64,000 bases of DNA, from the NCBI GenBank assembly GCA_032718565.1, contig JAVGVS010000001.1:5864495-5928494 (forward strand), in the 5' to 3' direction. The notes under the pieces are model-generated. The model had not been told where the DNA came from. It saw nothing but the letters and a program-made list of their open reading frames with translations, and made no database searches. The position numbers were made by a program, and so were the translations under genes. The stretch comes from Distichodus sexfasciatus. Taxonomy: Eukaryota > Chordata > Actinopteri > Characiformes > Distichodontidae. This document shows, one piece after another, positions 13,001 to 19,800 of this stretch. Position 1 is the first letter of the stretch, and the number at the start of each line of letters is the position of its first letter.

Positions 13001-13412
13001 TATGCAACAGTAGGCACAGATCTAGGCCTGGTTAATTTCAACATGACACTTTTAATCCTCACCTTGGCATCATGGTCATGGATTGTGCTTAATTCTACCC
13101 ATATTTATCTTGGCTTTAACTAGCTAGTCAATATTTTTTTGTTCAAATGTTGATGTGTACCATTTCTACTTAGGTTACCCTGACCCTGAGGTGGTGTGGT
13201 TTAAAGACGACCAGCCAATTAAGGAGACACGCCATTTCCAGATTGACTATGACGAGGAGGGCAATTGTAGCCTGGTCATCTCCGAGGTGAACGGAGACGA
13301 TGATGCCAAATACACCTGCAAGGCCATGAACAGCCTGGGGGAGGCCACCTGCATGGCCGAGCTCATCGTGGAGGTGATGGGAGGAGAAGAGGAGGAGGAG
13401 GAGGAGGAATGA
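981..13412 (+). CDS. mylk: myosin light chain kinase, smooth muscle/non-muscle type (3' half, 14 exons)
   Basis: Ca2+/calmodulin-dependent Ser/Thr kinase that phosphorylates the myosin regulatory light chain and so switches on actomyosin contraction. The spliced exons give 677 residues plus stop with every junction in phase. The order is a PPPK linker, Ig, FN3, acidic linker, kinase, regulatory segment, terminal Ig and poly-Glu tail, which is the order of vertebrate MYLK. Kinase landmarks are the glycine loop GSGKFGTV, the lysine in WAGKF, HLDLKPEN, DFGLARRL, APE and a C-lobe matching MLCK. The calmodulin-binding segment reads RRKWQKTGHAVRAIGRLSS. Ig cysteines are in NLLCKF/CGCYT and RFDCKIEG/KYTCKA. 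The 5' part of the gene is outside the window. Other MYLK paralogues (MYLK2-4) lack the FN3 and terminal Ig context, so the assignment is strong. Whether this is copy a or b in a duplicated fish genome cannot be told. Confidence 0.96.
1387..1456 (+). repeat. tRNA-derived SINE, 5' head
   Basis: GGTGGTCTAATGGTAGGACA resembles the pol III A box and GGTTCTTATCC a decayed B box. The same layout recurs at 2330, 8273, 32551, 59063 and 59748. The copy breaks off where the caaagt-rich repeat begins. Confidence 0.6.
1461..1990. repeat. dispersed repeat, unclassified
   Basis: Starts with caagtcaaagtcaaag, then runs through an A/T-rich segment with an ACATAGAGAGACGAGACGA core, similar to a repeat type common in fish introns (from memory). 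It might be the 3' part of a LINE, but no coding remnant was read. Boundaries are approximate. Confidence 0.35.
2098..2225 (+). CDS. mylk: mylk exon: Ig domain, first half
   Basis: Reads VPPQILQFPDDMKILAGERV, then NLLCKFSGAPPINCTWLKFRKP, the B to E strands of an I-set Ig domain with the core Cys and Trp. The acceptor is tttttcag, the donor gtaagt, and the exon ends in phase 0. It matches the Ig domain that precedes FN3 in MYLK. Confidence 0.93.
2226..2575 (+). other. mylk: mylk intron holding a SINE
   Basis: Short intron, nearly half of which is a tRNA-derived SINE (2330-2482). The rest is A/T-rich sequence without features. Confidence 0.75.
2330..2482 (+). repeat. tRNA-derived SINE
   Basis: The head GGTGATGGCCTAGTGGTAGG (A-box-like) is followed by a middle CCCTTGATCAAGACCCTAAA and a tail with GCTCCGGATAAGG, the layout of fish tRNA-headed SINEs. 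The same tail type occurs at about 8400 and 12270. Confidence 0.7.
2576..2732 (+). CDS. mylk: mylk exon: Ig domain, second half
   Basis: Reads IQEGKNDITIESTDSSSQLT, then QEHCGCYTIEIRNSYGMRQA up to LTIV. It holds the second Ig cysteine (HCGCYT). Phase 0 in, phase 1 out, donor gtaaga. It joins the FN3 exon as V-DKPDPP, the MYLK junction. Confidence 0.94.
2733..4468 (+). other. mylk: mylk intron with a hAT-type element
   Basis: Holds a (TAA)n run at about 3424-3439 and a delimited hAT-type element at 3594-4297. The remaining 5' portion is unremarkable A/T-rich sequence. Confidence 0.75.
3594..4297. mobile_element. non-autonomous hAT-type DNA transposon
   Basis: 704 bp. It starts CAGTGTGGGGGAGTAGCTA and ends TAGCTTGCACAGCACTG, decayed inverted ends. 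It is flanked by GTTATGCA and GTTATGCT, an 8-bp target duplication with one mismatch, which is the hAT hallmark. It is rich in AGTAGCT-like subterminal motifs and carries no transposase. Confidence 0.75.
4469..4771 (+). CDS. mylk: mylk exon: fibronectin type III domain
   Basis: 303 nt encode a complete FN3 domain. Landmarks are DKPDPPARIPATTDIRKSSL, LSWYGPTYDGGSAVQSYNVE, the WNSVDKEWKQL strand and TFRVRAVNIYGIGEPS. Phase 1 in and out. It is the single FN3 domain that sits N-terminal to the kinase in MYLK. Confidence 0.96.
4904..4936 (+). CDS. mylk: mylk small exon: acidic linker
   Basis: 33 nt (11 codons, symmetric phase 1/1) reading DNKDEIEPSDD. It matches the acidic EPKDEVEVSDD-like linker between FN3 and kinase in mammals. 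Acceptor caacag, donor gtatgt. Being symmetric and short, it could be skipped without a frameshift. Confidence 0.85.
5057..5147 (+). CDS. mylk: mylk exon: linker and start of kinase domain
   Basis: Reads ESEKPPEYRDVTIRTDMKVK, then DLYDVEDRLGS. The last residues begin the glycine-rich ATP loop, completed in the next exon as GSGKFG. The donor gtgagt follows a split Ser codon. Confidence 0.95.
5262..5465 (+). CDS. mylk: mylk exon: kinase N-lobe
   Basis: Reads GKFGTVFKLIEKSTKKVWAG, then KFIKVYSAKEKEEVRQEIGI and on to VMVLE. It contains the ATP-binding lysine (WAGKF) and the alpha-C glutamate region (RQEIGIM). The donor gtgagt lies within a split Met codon. Confidence 0.96.
5466..6576 (+). other. 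mylk: mylk intron, partly transposon-derived
   Basis: Repetitive TTAATTAATT/CTTGAATT segments lie near 5680-5730, and a decayed hAT-like element at about 6085-6332. The acceptor is an unusual AAG (ggtgaag) with a weak pyrimidine tract. Confidence 0.6.
6085..6332. mobile_element. probable hAT-like MITE, decayed
   Basis: Begins CAGGGGCTTTCAAC and ends GGTTGAAAAACTCT, roughly inverted and resembling the CAGGGGTTCTCAA-type ends of hAT elements. The inner end has AGACCACTAGGGGGCAG. No clean target duplication was found. Confidence 0.45.
6577..6794 (+). CDS. mylk: mylk exon: kinase hinge to catalytic loop and DFG
   Basis: Reads ISGGELFERIIDEDFELTER, then GIVHLDLKPENIMCVNKTGS and IKLIDFGLARRL. It carries the catalytic aspartate in HLDLKPEN and the metal-binding DFG. 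HLD instead of HRD is normal for MLCK. Confidence 0.97.
6940..7063 (+). CDS. mylk: mylk exon: activation segment and APE
   Basis: Reads ENAGSLKVLFGTPEFVAPEV, then INYEAISYPTDMWSIGVICY. The APE motif and the DMWSIG helix F start are intact. Activation does not need loop phosphorylation in this family. Confidence 0.97.
7287..8060. repeat. probable LTR-like repeat interrupted by a GC-richer insert
   Basis: The outer sequence (7287-7429 and 7859-8060) resembles fish LTR or LTR-derived repeats, with TGTCATGTCTTATGCC early and an AATAAAAGAG near the end. The inner block 7430-7858 is flanked on both sides by GTGACAC. A second pair, GATCTGGTTAGGAT, occurs at about 7410 and 7501. No coding capacity. 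Class uncertain. Confidence 0.35.
8273..8440 (+). repeat. tRNA-derived SINE
   Basis: Head CGGTGGTGATAGCGTAGTGG, middle CAAGAGTCTTAACCCTGTTA, tail GTAAGTCACTCACTCCGGAT and ATGCCATAAATG. Head, body and tail are in the order typical of fish tRNA-headed SINEs. Confidence 0.75.
9739..9770 (+). repeat. CT-rich microsatellite acting as polypyrimidine tract
   Basis: A run of CTCTCT units interrupted by TG, immediately before the cag acceptor at 9769-9771 of the next mylk exon. Confidence 0.7.
9772..9924 (+). CDS. mylk: mylk exon: kinase C-lobe
   Basis: Reads VSGLSPFMGDNDNETLSNVT, then SATWDFEDEAFDEISDEAKD and FISNLLKKDMK. Nearly identical to mammalian MYLK in this stretch as I remember it. The donor gtgagt lies in a split Lys codon. 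Confidence 0.97.
9925..11213 (+). other. mylk: mylk intron, no recognised repeat
   Basis: A/T-rich sequence with an 18-19 base A run at about 11160-11178 and a short TG run just before the acceptor. No element boundaries or coding remnants were seen. Confidence 0.6.
11214..11337 (+). CDS. mylk: mylk exon: end of kinase and autoinhibitory segment
   Basis: Reads ARLTCEQCFQHAWLKQDTKN, then MEAKKLSKERMKKYILRRKW and Q. It ends the C-lobe and covers the pseudosubstrate-like basic segment (KKLSKERMKKYILRRKW) that blocks the active site until calmodulin binds. It ends in phase 0. Confidence 0.96.
11522..11612 (+). CDS. mylk: mylk exon: calmodulin-binding segment and telokin start
   Basis: Reads KTGHAVRAIGRLSSMAMMAG, then VHAKKGSPTE. 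With the preceding RRKWQ it makes the calmodulin-binding helix. The serines in GRLSS correspond to regulatory phosphosites in the mammalian enzyme. Mammals have Asn where this protein has His (KTGH). The Met after GRLSS is the telokin initiator in mammals. Confidence 0.95.
11564..13412 (+). CDS. mylk: telokin (kinase-related protein), alternative product of mylk
   Basis: Smooth-muscle protein made in mammals from an internal mylk promoter. It binds unphosphorylated myosin and stabilises filaments. Starting at the Met in GRLSSMAMM, the three exon pieces (11564-11612, 12454-12576, 13174-13412) give 136 residues in frame: a short basic N-terminus, an acidic stretch, a complete Ig domain and a poly-Glu tail, which is the telokin architecture. 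The start context has G at +4 but T at -3. The preceding intron (11338-11521) is only 184 bp and I see no obvious CArG box in it or just upstream. Whether the fish gene really makes a separate transcript is inference. Confidence 0.55.
11663..12025. mobile_element. hAT-like MITE
   Basis: 363 bp beginning TAGGGGTGTAACAATAC and ending CATTTTACAACCCTA, inverted ends with some decay. The flanks GTAGACAT and CTTGACGT agree at 5 of 8 positions, consistent with an old 8-bp duplication. No transposase. Confidence 0.55.
12155..12300 (+). repeat. degraded tRNA-derived SINE
   Basis: The head GTGGTCCAGGTAGAATACTT is followed by TGTGATCGAACCC (B-box-like) and the tail CAAGTCGCTATGAATTG, ending CTGCATAAATATAAATG. 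The tail is the typical fish SINE tail with substitutions. Confidence 0.6.
12454..12576 (+). CDS. mylk: mylk exon: terminal Ig domain, first half
   Basis: Reads DENQFPEAEEERLPMKPTFS, then SVIKDVEVVEGSAARFDCKI and EG. The motif VVEGSAARFDCKIEG is the first half of the telokin Ig domain. Phase 1 in and out. Donor gtaatg. Confidence 0.96.
12577..13173 (+). other. mylk: mylk last intron
   Basis: 597 bp, A/T-rich, with no recognisable repeat, RNA gene or coding remnant. Confidence 0.6.
13174..13412 (+). CDS. mylk: mylk last coding exon: terminal Ig domain and poly-Glu tail
   Basis: Reads YPDPEVVWFKDDQPIKETRH, then FQIDYDEEGNCSLVISEVNG, KYTCKAMNSLGEATCMAELI and the tail VEVMGGEEEEEEEE. The second Ig Cys is in KYTCKA. 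The acidic tail is encoded by a GAG/GAA repeat, as in mammals. Stop TGA at 13410-13412. Confidence 0.98.
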
Positions 13413-14005
13413 AGTGATACTAGATTGAACAGATCTTTTATTTACACCTTTCAGAATGTGGTTTCCACTTGGATTGGTGGAGGTATGGTGCAGTGAGGAT
13501 GCGCACGTTTTGCTGTATGAGCTTTTGCTTCACTCTCATTTTTTTATAATACTGTCACAGAAGTAAACACCTGACACGTTTATCAGGTGTTGAAAGGTTT
13601 TTCAAACATTACTTTTCTCTTAGTCACATTCCAGGTGTTGGGTGATTCATATTTACAGCATTTAATTGGGTTCAGTTTTATTTTGCAACTTGGACAATCA
13701 ATCCCTAACTCACAAGAGTGTTTTTATGCTTGGAGAGACTTTTAGAATGACTGTTTTATTATTTAAGCACCAGTATGTTATCTTTAATGCATTTTTGTAG
13801 ATGCCTTAATTCACAACACCTTTTAAGATAACAGCACTTACTGTTAATTAAACACATTTTAATTGTTTTAAATTAGATATGTATGTAGATTATATTTCTA
13901 ATTTTTGTACTACATTCTGGTTTGACAAAGTGTCTATTACATTGTAATGAGAACACTACAAATGTAGTAGCTCACAGTTATTGAATAAATTTTTATCACA
14001 AATAA
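13413..14005 (+). other. mylk: mylk 3' untranslated region (inferred extent)
   Basis: A/T-rich sequence after the stop. It includes a 9-bp perfect hairpin (13566-13591) and ends near the canonical AATAAA at 13984. The exact cleavage point is inferred. Confidence 0.65.
13984..13989 (+). terminator. mylk: poly(A) signal AATAAA of mylk
   Basis: First canonical AATAAA after the stop codon, followed about 30 bases later by GTGTTTCAGTGGTG, a GT-rich stretch suitable as a downstream element. A second AATAAA near 14271 is a possible alternative. Confidence 0.65.
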
Positions 14006-15940
14006 GTGTTTCAGTGGTGATACAATTAAGTGTGACAGGACTATTTAAACTGACAAAACATAAGGGAAAATAGGATCTGAAGTACATCATCCCAGATCTC
14101 AAAATCTTACACACTAGATGTCACTGTTGCTATATAAGGTCCCACCCCAAAAGAGAAGGAACAACATATTCCCATTGCCAAATCCATCACTTGTTTTGGA
14201 ATGGCTTTTGGGACTGTCCTGAAGCCAGTCAATGGTGAACTTCAATGATCAACACCTGCACACATTATATAATAAAGGATGCAAATGCCTGCTTAGAGAC
14301 TAAAATAGTTTTAAAGTGTTTTAAAGCACATCACGTTGCAAAATGATGTGCTTTTACCGAAGACCACGTTTCGTGGCTTGGGTAAAGATTGGACATGGTT
14401 ATGTGTGTGGCATCTCTGGCACAGACTACAATGTCCTCACTGTGCTCCCTTTCCTCCATTCTCTCGTGAATGTGCACTCGAGGCCTAAGGACACTGCTGC
14501 CTTTGGCTGCATTGCAGACAAATTTAGCAACATCTGTGAATTGGAGTCCCCCGGGGGTCCTGGACATAGAGATTTTATTGTTTCAACTTTATTTTTGGCA
14601 TCTGTCTAGCATTTTACTTTTCCTTGTGGTGCGCTTAAAATGCGGAGGGTCTCTCTAGAATACTTAAGTTTCATCAGCTGTGAGGTTGTGTTTCTGTTGT
14701 CACACTACTTTCAACTCTATGTGGAGCCAAAATATTACAGTTCAGTCTTATTGTGTCCTTTGGGGCAAAATATAGGCTGAGAGACTTAATGTCAGTCTCG
14801 CACAAACACACATGCTCAGTTAAAATTTAAGGTAAAATTTCATGTGAGATTGAATTTGTAAACTTAATGGAGGGATGGGCTACTCCGAGTTTGTTTGATA
14901 TTAAGGGGCAGTTATGCTCTAATATCTGTGATTTTATTCATATAAAACAACGTCATCTGTCCGGGGTGGAAATCCTTTTGTCTGACATTTAACACGTTTA
15001 TTCTCTAAAGATGAAGACGCTGATGTATTTGACAGCATATGTGGATAGATCCAGCTGTGCTTTTGGTTGTTTTTGCCAATTAAACTCTGATAACGCCCTT
15101 TAAGTTCGGTGAAATTCTCCAGTGGGAGAATGTGATCACTTCCAGGCTGATGTCACAGACGTTTTGGACAACAGACTTCATGTGGATGTCAGTTTAGAAA
15201 GAATTCTTTATTGGATGTATACGTATATTATTGTTGCTTCTACTTTTATGAAAAAACACCTGTACTGTAGTAAAAGTTTTTGCCAAACTGGAACTTCAAG
15301 ATGCCGGTCTGCAACAGATTAAAACGAGGTTTCTACAACTACGACTTTCTTACACGCCCCAAAAGTGGGAGGCCAATCTGAGAGGGGAGTACCAGAGAGT
15401 GAGTTTAAGATGGCTCTCAATCCCCTAAGTAGGGCACTCAAAGCTTCTCGAAAACAAAACAGCTAGACTAAGATTAGATAAAGATAAGCCTTTATTAGTC
15501 CCACAGGTGAGGAATTTGCATGTAACAGCAGCAAAGAAGACAACAGAATATAGCAATAAAAAGATAAAAGTAAGTTCTGCTATGGGTGCAATTCCATTAG
15601 GACGTAATGCCAAGCAGTTCAGATATAAAGCAGTGTAACACCACGTTTTCGAGTCTTGGTGAGTTTTTTGACTCTTGCATCTTATTGCAAACAGATCATA
15701 TTATTCAACGGCAATGTTTCTGCTCTTTTTGACTTATTACGCAGAAACGTAGTATTACAAACCCTAAAGGGATTTCGTTTTCAGTTACCATGCATGCTAA
15801 TTTTCACTTGAAAATATATCAAAACACACCAGAGTGTTCTGTGTAAATACAAACAAATGCAAATCATTTTAGGTACCAAGTGGTAACAAGTTTAGTTCAT
15901 TCTTCATTTCATGGTAATCAGGTCCAGAAAATATGAGATG
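14006..15940. other. intergenic spacer between mylk and fmnl2
   Basis: No confident gene. A TATATAAG occurs at 14131. Open frames at 14331-14609 on both strands match no family I know. A dispersed repeat resembling AAGCCTTTATTAGTCCCACA lies at about 15460-15600. The rest is unremarkable. Confidence 0.55.
15460..15600. repeat. dispersed repeat, unclassified
   Basis: Core AGATAAGCCTTTATTAGTCC with CATGTAACAGCAGCAAAGAA, a repeat type I recognise as common in fish spacers, possibly a LINE tail. No coding frame. Confidence 0.35.
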
Positions 15941-16457
15941 ATATCGCGCACTCCGCCTCATAGTGTATAGTGCCCTAGGTAGGGAGCAAACAGCTGTTTG
16001 TGACAGACTTCGGGGTATTGTGCAAGGATGCGATAGTAAACGGGGCGCTGTAACGAAGCGGAGCGTGTGTGCTGGTCAGAACGAGACCCACTCTGAATCA
16101 TCGCACTCTCCGACACACTCACTCACACACACACAACTCACTGGGAGTGGAGTGGAAGTTGTGCAAGATATGGATATGCCACGTTTTTTAATGTCTTAAT
16201 TAAACTTAGTCGCCGCGCCGTGGCCGCTGGTTTTAACTCGCCTCCGAGTTTTTCTCAGACGTTGCCATGCTGGATGAAGAGTCTCACGCTAGAATCTTTT
16301 CCTTACTGGATTTTTGGTGAAGTGGGTAAACGAGGAGAAAGTTGGTCAGAAACGAGCCGGGAAACGTATGTACGACTTTATTAGCCTGAAAACCTGACAA
16401 AAACTGTCCGAGCGGGAGACGAGCGGGTGTGAAAGTGCCACAAGTGAGGAATAAGAC
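15940..16457 (+). promoter_or_regulatory. fmnl2: CpG-rich leader / probable promoter and 5' UTR of fmnl2
   Basis: CpG density rises sharply against the surrounding A/T-rich sequence (GCGGAGCGTG, GTCGCCGCGCCGTGGCCGCT, GAGCGGGAGACGAGCGGGTG). No TATA box at a convincing position, which fits a CpG-type promoter. The transcription start cannot be placed. The ATG at 16458 follows directly. Confidence 0.55.
16267..16397 (+). promoter_or_regulatory. fmnl2: cluster of three short upstream ORFs in the fmnl2 leader
   Basis: ATG at 16267 opens 17 codons (stop ends 16320). ATG at 16274 opens 36 codons in another frame (stop ends 16384). ATG at 16368 opens 9 codons (stop ends 16397). All close before the main start at 16458. 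They matter only if the mRNA starts upstream of them, which is unproven. Confidence 0.45.
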
Positions 16458-16571
16458 ATGGGGAACGCGAGGAGTTTGGAGCAACACCCCGATCTGAGGG
16501 GACACAACATGCCCCTAAAACTGCCCATGCCGGACCCGGGCGAGTTAGAGGAGAGATTTGCCATTGTTCTG
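16458..16571 (+). CDS. fmnl2: fmnl2 exon 1 (start codon)
   Basis: 38 codons reading [20 protein letters not shown], then [18 protein letters not shown]. Gly2 in MGN is the expected myristoylation site. The ATG context is GACATGG, with G at +4. Phase 0 donor gtaagt. Confidence 0.93.
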
Positions 16572-16735
16572 GTAAGTAAAATTTTAAAAGTCAGTATCAC
16601 TTGGTTTTAACGAACTCCATTTGACTTAGCTCGTCTTCGGCTCATCTCTTTGGTATCTCTCTGTTGACAAAAATATTAAATATAAATCGAAATCAAAATT
16701 AAATATACATATCTGAAGCATATATATATAATATA

Positions 16736-16813
<78 letters not shown>

Positions 16814-19800
16814 TATATATACATATAAAGAAAAATACAGGTACCGAATGTACTTTTGAACTAGTCGTGCTTGATCGTTCTTCGGCGATTTTGAATGGGA
16901 ATCTCATCTGCATCTCATTTTACTCTTAAGAACATTTGAATTAGCTGTTCGTAACTTTGTCTAAGAACCATAAAAGTGGAGTCAATTGTGGGAAACAAAG
17001 TTCACTCGATGGCGCATGAAAAAATAAAGTTTTTCCATGTATCAAGCGACAAAAAGTAGCATGACGTGATTTGTCTTACTTGACATACCTCGTCATGTGG
17101 TGTGTCTCATAGAACATGCGCTCATTGCTGTTTTGCATGGTTGTTTTGAATGGTTAAGCTCTACGTATGGTCCAGAATAGTCATTTTTCCGCTCTCTGCT
17201 GAGACTGTTACTGGCCGCGTAGGATTCCACTGATCAGCATCCTCTCGAGTAACGTTACTGACACTTACCGTTAGGTTCGAGTAAGTAACGCGAAATGACC
17301 CCTTGTTTAGTTACAGACTCATTTGAACAAGCAGAGGATTAAAAATTATACAGAAGGTTAACTTACTTCTCTGCGGTTACTGACCAAGAGGTGGACTCTA
17401 GTCCTACCTCCAGCACTACCTTCATTGAGCCCCTGAGCAGACCCAGGTTGCTCCATGGATACTGACCATGTGTTCTGTAATAATACATCATCCTGTAAAA
17501 GGATTTTCTGGTTAAATATAAATATCCACGATGACCGTGTAGCTTATTAAAAAGGCATGAGCCACCCTCACCCCCAAAAAACTACAGATTGGCCCTTACC
17601 ACAAGTCCACACAATGTCAAAGGTGCAGCAGTTAGAGTCGAAACCTATATGACCCTCCAGCACTACCACCATTGGAATTCTGAGCAAGAGCTTTAACCCC
17701 AATTTGCTCCATGGAGAGTGCAGAATGCCATTAAAAATGAGTTATGCACATAGTTATTGTGATATGCTAATATTATACAGCCAATGTCAAGACGTGATAT
17801 TTGTCAGACAAAATGTCTTAGAGTGTCTCATGTCCCTTTTTCTAGCCAACAGGTTAATTATCTGCTGTGATAATTCACAAAACGTGTTTGACTTAGGCTT
17901 AGTTTATGACTTAGTGTAAAGCATCTAGTCTGTAATTTATTTCCTTTCCTTGTTTAAAGCACCATGTGGGGTTTGACTTTGCTGGAATGCTGTTCTGATC
18001 TCCAAACAGTGGGAAGTGACCCAAGGGCATAACTTTGGGTTGAACTCGGCGTGGTGGGGGGAGGTCTTTACCCATTTGCCAAAATATGGTTATTTGATTA
18101 TAAGATGATTGTTATCTCATGTTTAAAGTAAGATAAGTTCATGTTAGATTTTTCTGTAGTCTTTCTGCTTAGAAACACCACAGTCTGCCTATAGAATCAC
18201 TATATCTGCTATCTCTACAGAAATGAGAGATATTTAATAGGATAGATTTCCAAACCTTCAGTCCTCTCTTAGAAAGAGACAAATAAAAAACACTGGCAAA
18301 TAAAAAATAATACCAATTTTATGATGAACAAAATGAATCTTGAATATGTGGTTACACTGCTTCATAGCTTCCTGTGTATTAGACATTGTGGATCCCTATT
18401 TTCTTAATTTGTGTGTGTGTGTGTGAGAGAGAGAGAATGTCTGGGTGAAACATAACTGGCCGTGACTAGTGCTGGTTTTATGAGGACATATAAATGTGGG
18501 TCAGACATGACCGTAAGACCTAATGCTCCACTAACTCTAGACCCACCGTCTACGCTATGGACCACCGCTGGTTAATACTAAACCCACTCACAGTCCAACC
18601 AAACAGTTCTGATCTCAGACGACAAAGCAGCCCGGGATCTAGGAGTGCGAGTGGAAAAGTTTAAGCTCTGCTGGAGGAAATGAAGTTGGTTTGGTGTTTT
18701 GTGTTTCCCCACTTTCTCTTTCCCTCCCTCATTCCTTCTTTCTCAGAGTTGTTAAGACTGTGGTCAGATTCTTGGCTAGAGCTTCATTCCGTTTGCAGGT
18801 TTACTTTATAATTTGTTAAACATATAATTTTGCACTTATCTCAGTGAAGACAGTGTTATACATCTTAACCATCCGTTCTTTTGGCAGTATCCTTTCTATA
18901 TATTCTAGGATAGAGCCGTAATGCCAGCTTGTGATGTGTTCTTGTTGTAATTGCTGCATGTTGAGTCTGGATGGATGCTGCCTGTCAGTGGGAACGCTAG
19001 ACGTCACAGTGTATGTACAGCAGATTGGGATCTTCATCTCTAATCCTCCATGATCGCCTGCATTACCTGCATCAAGCATTGGTGATTCCCAATGTTGGCA
19101 ATTGGCTCTTACGGATGAATTAGTTAATTCAAGCTCTTATAAATCCATAAGTGTATTCAAGTCTAATATTTAAATACTTATAGGTACAGTCTATTTGGAA
19201 CAACTTGAAATTAAGGGGTTTGCTCTTGTTTTAAGGCTCTCTTTGGATTTGAAGTCCTAACTGAAGACAAATGAAAAATCTTTAAAAAATAACTAAAATA
19301 TATTTTTTAAAGGAAAAATCTGAAATCTTAAAATCACAAACACAGGGTTTAACCCACCTCAGACTACTGCACCACCACTCCCATTGTCTTGTTTTTGCTT
19401 GCTGATCGGATGATAGGACACAGAATAAATGTCCATCCGAGACAAATGATAAAAATTCTACTATTACTATTACTTTAAGCCAGCATTAGGCAGTAACAGC
19501 GTCCTCCAGAATAACATGTTATCAGAAGTTGGCAGCCTGCGACACTGATGATGTCTTCACGTTTGGCAGCCGGTGATGGAGGCATCAGGAGCTCTTAGTT
19601 ATTCATGACTATTAAAGCTGTGATGCGTGCCAGCCTCTGGATCTGGCAGGCTGGGGGAATAATTGCCTTACTGATGATCTGGACATGTTGCTTCAAGGGC
19701 AGGGAGCTGCTGACAGGGCTTTATTAAGTGCTGTTCAGCGATGACGTAGTTTTTTCATACAGTTGCACTGGTGCCTTTTGTTGTATGAAGTGGCCTGCTG

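Noticed and set aside
14331..14609. Overlapping open frames of about 80 codons on both strands in the mylk-fmnl2 spacer, with TATATAAG at 14131
   Set aside because: No family resemblance, no splice sites and no clear transcript end. Opposite-strand frames of this size are expected by chance.
16626..16913. Minus-strand frame rich in Ile-Tyr and His-Thr
   Set aside because: It is the translation of the TA/TG microsatellite.
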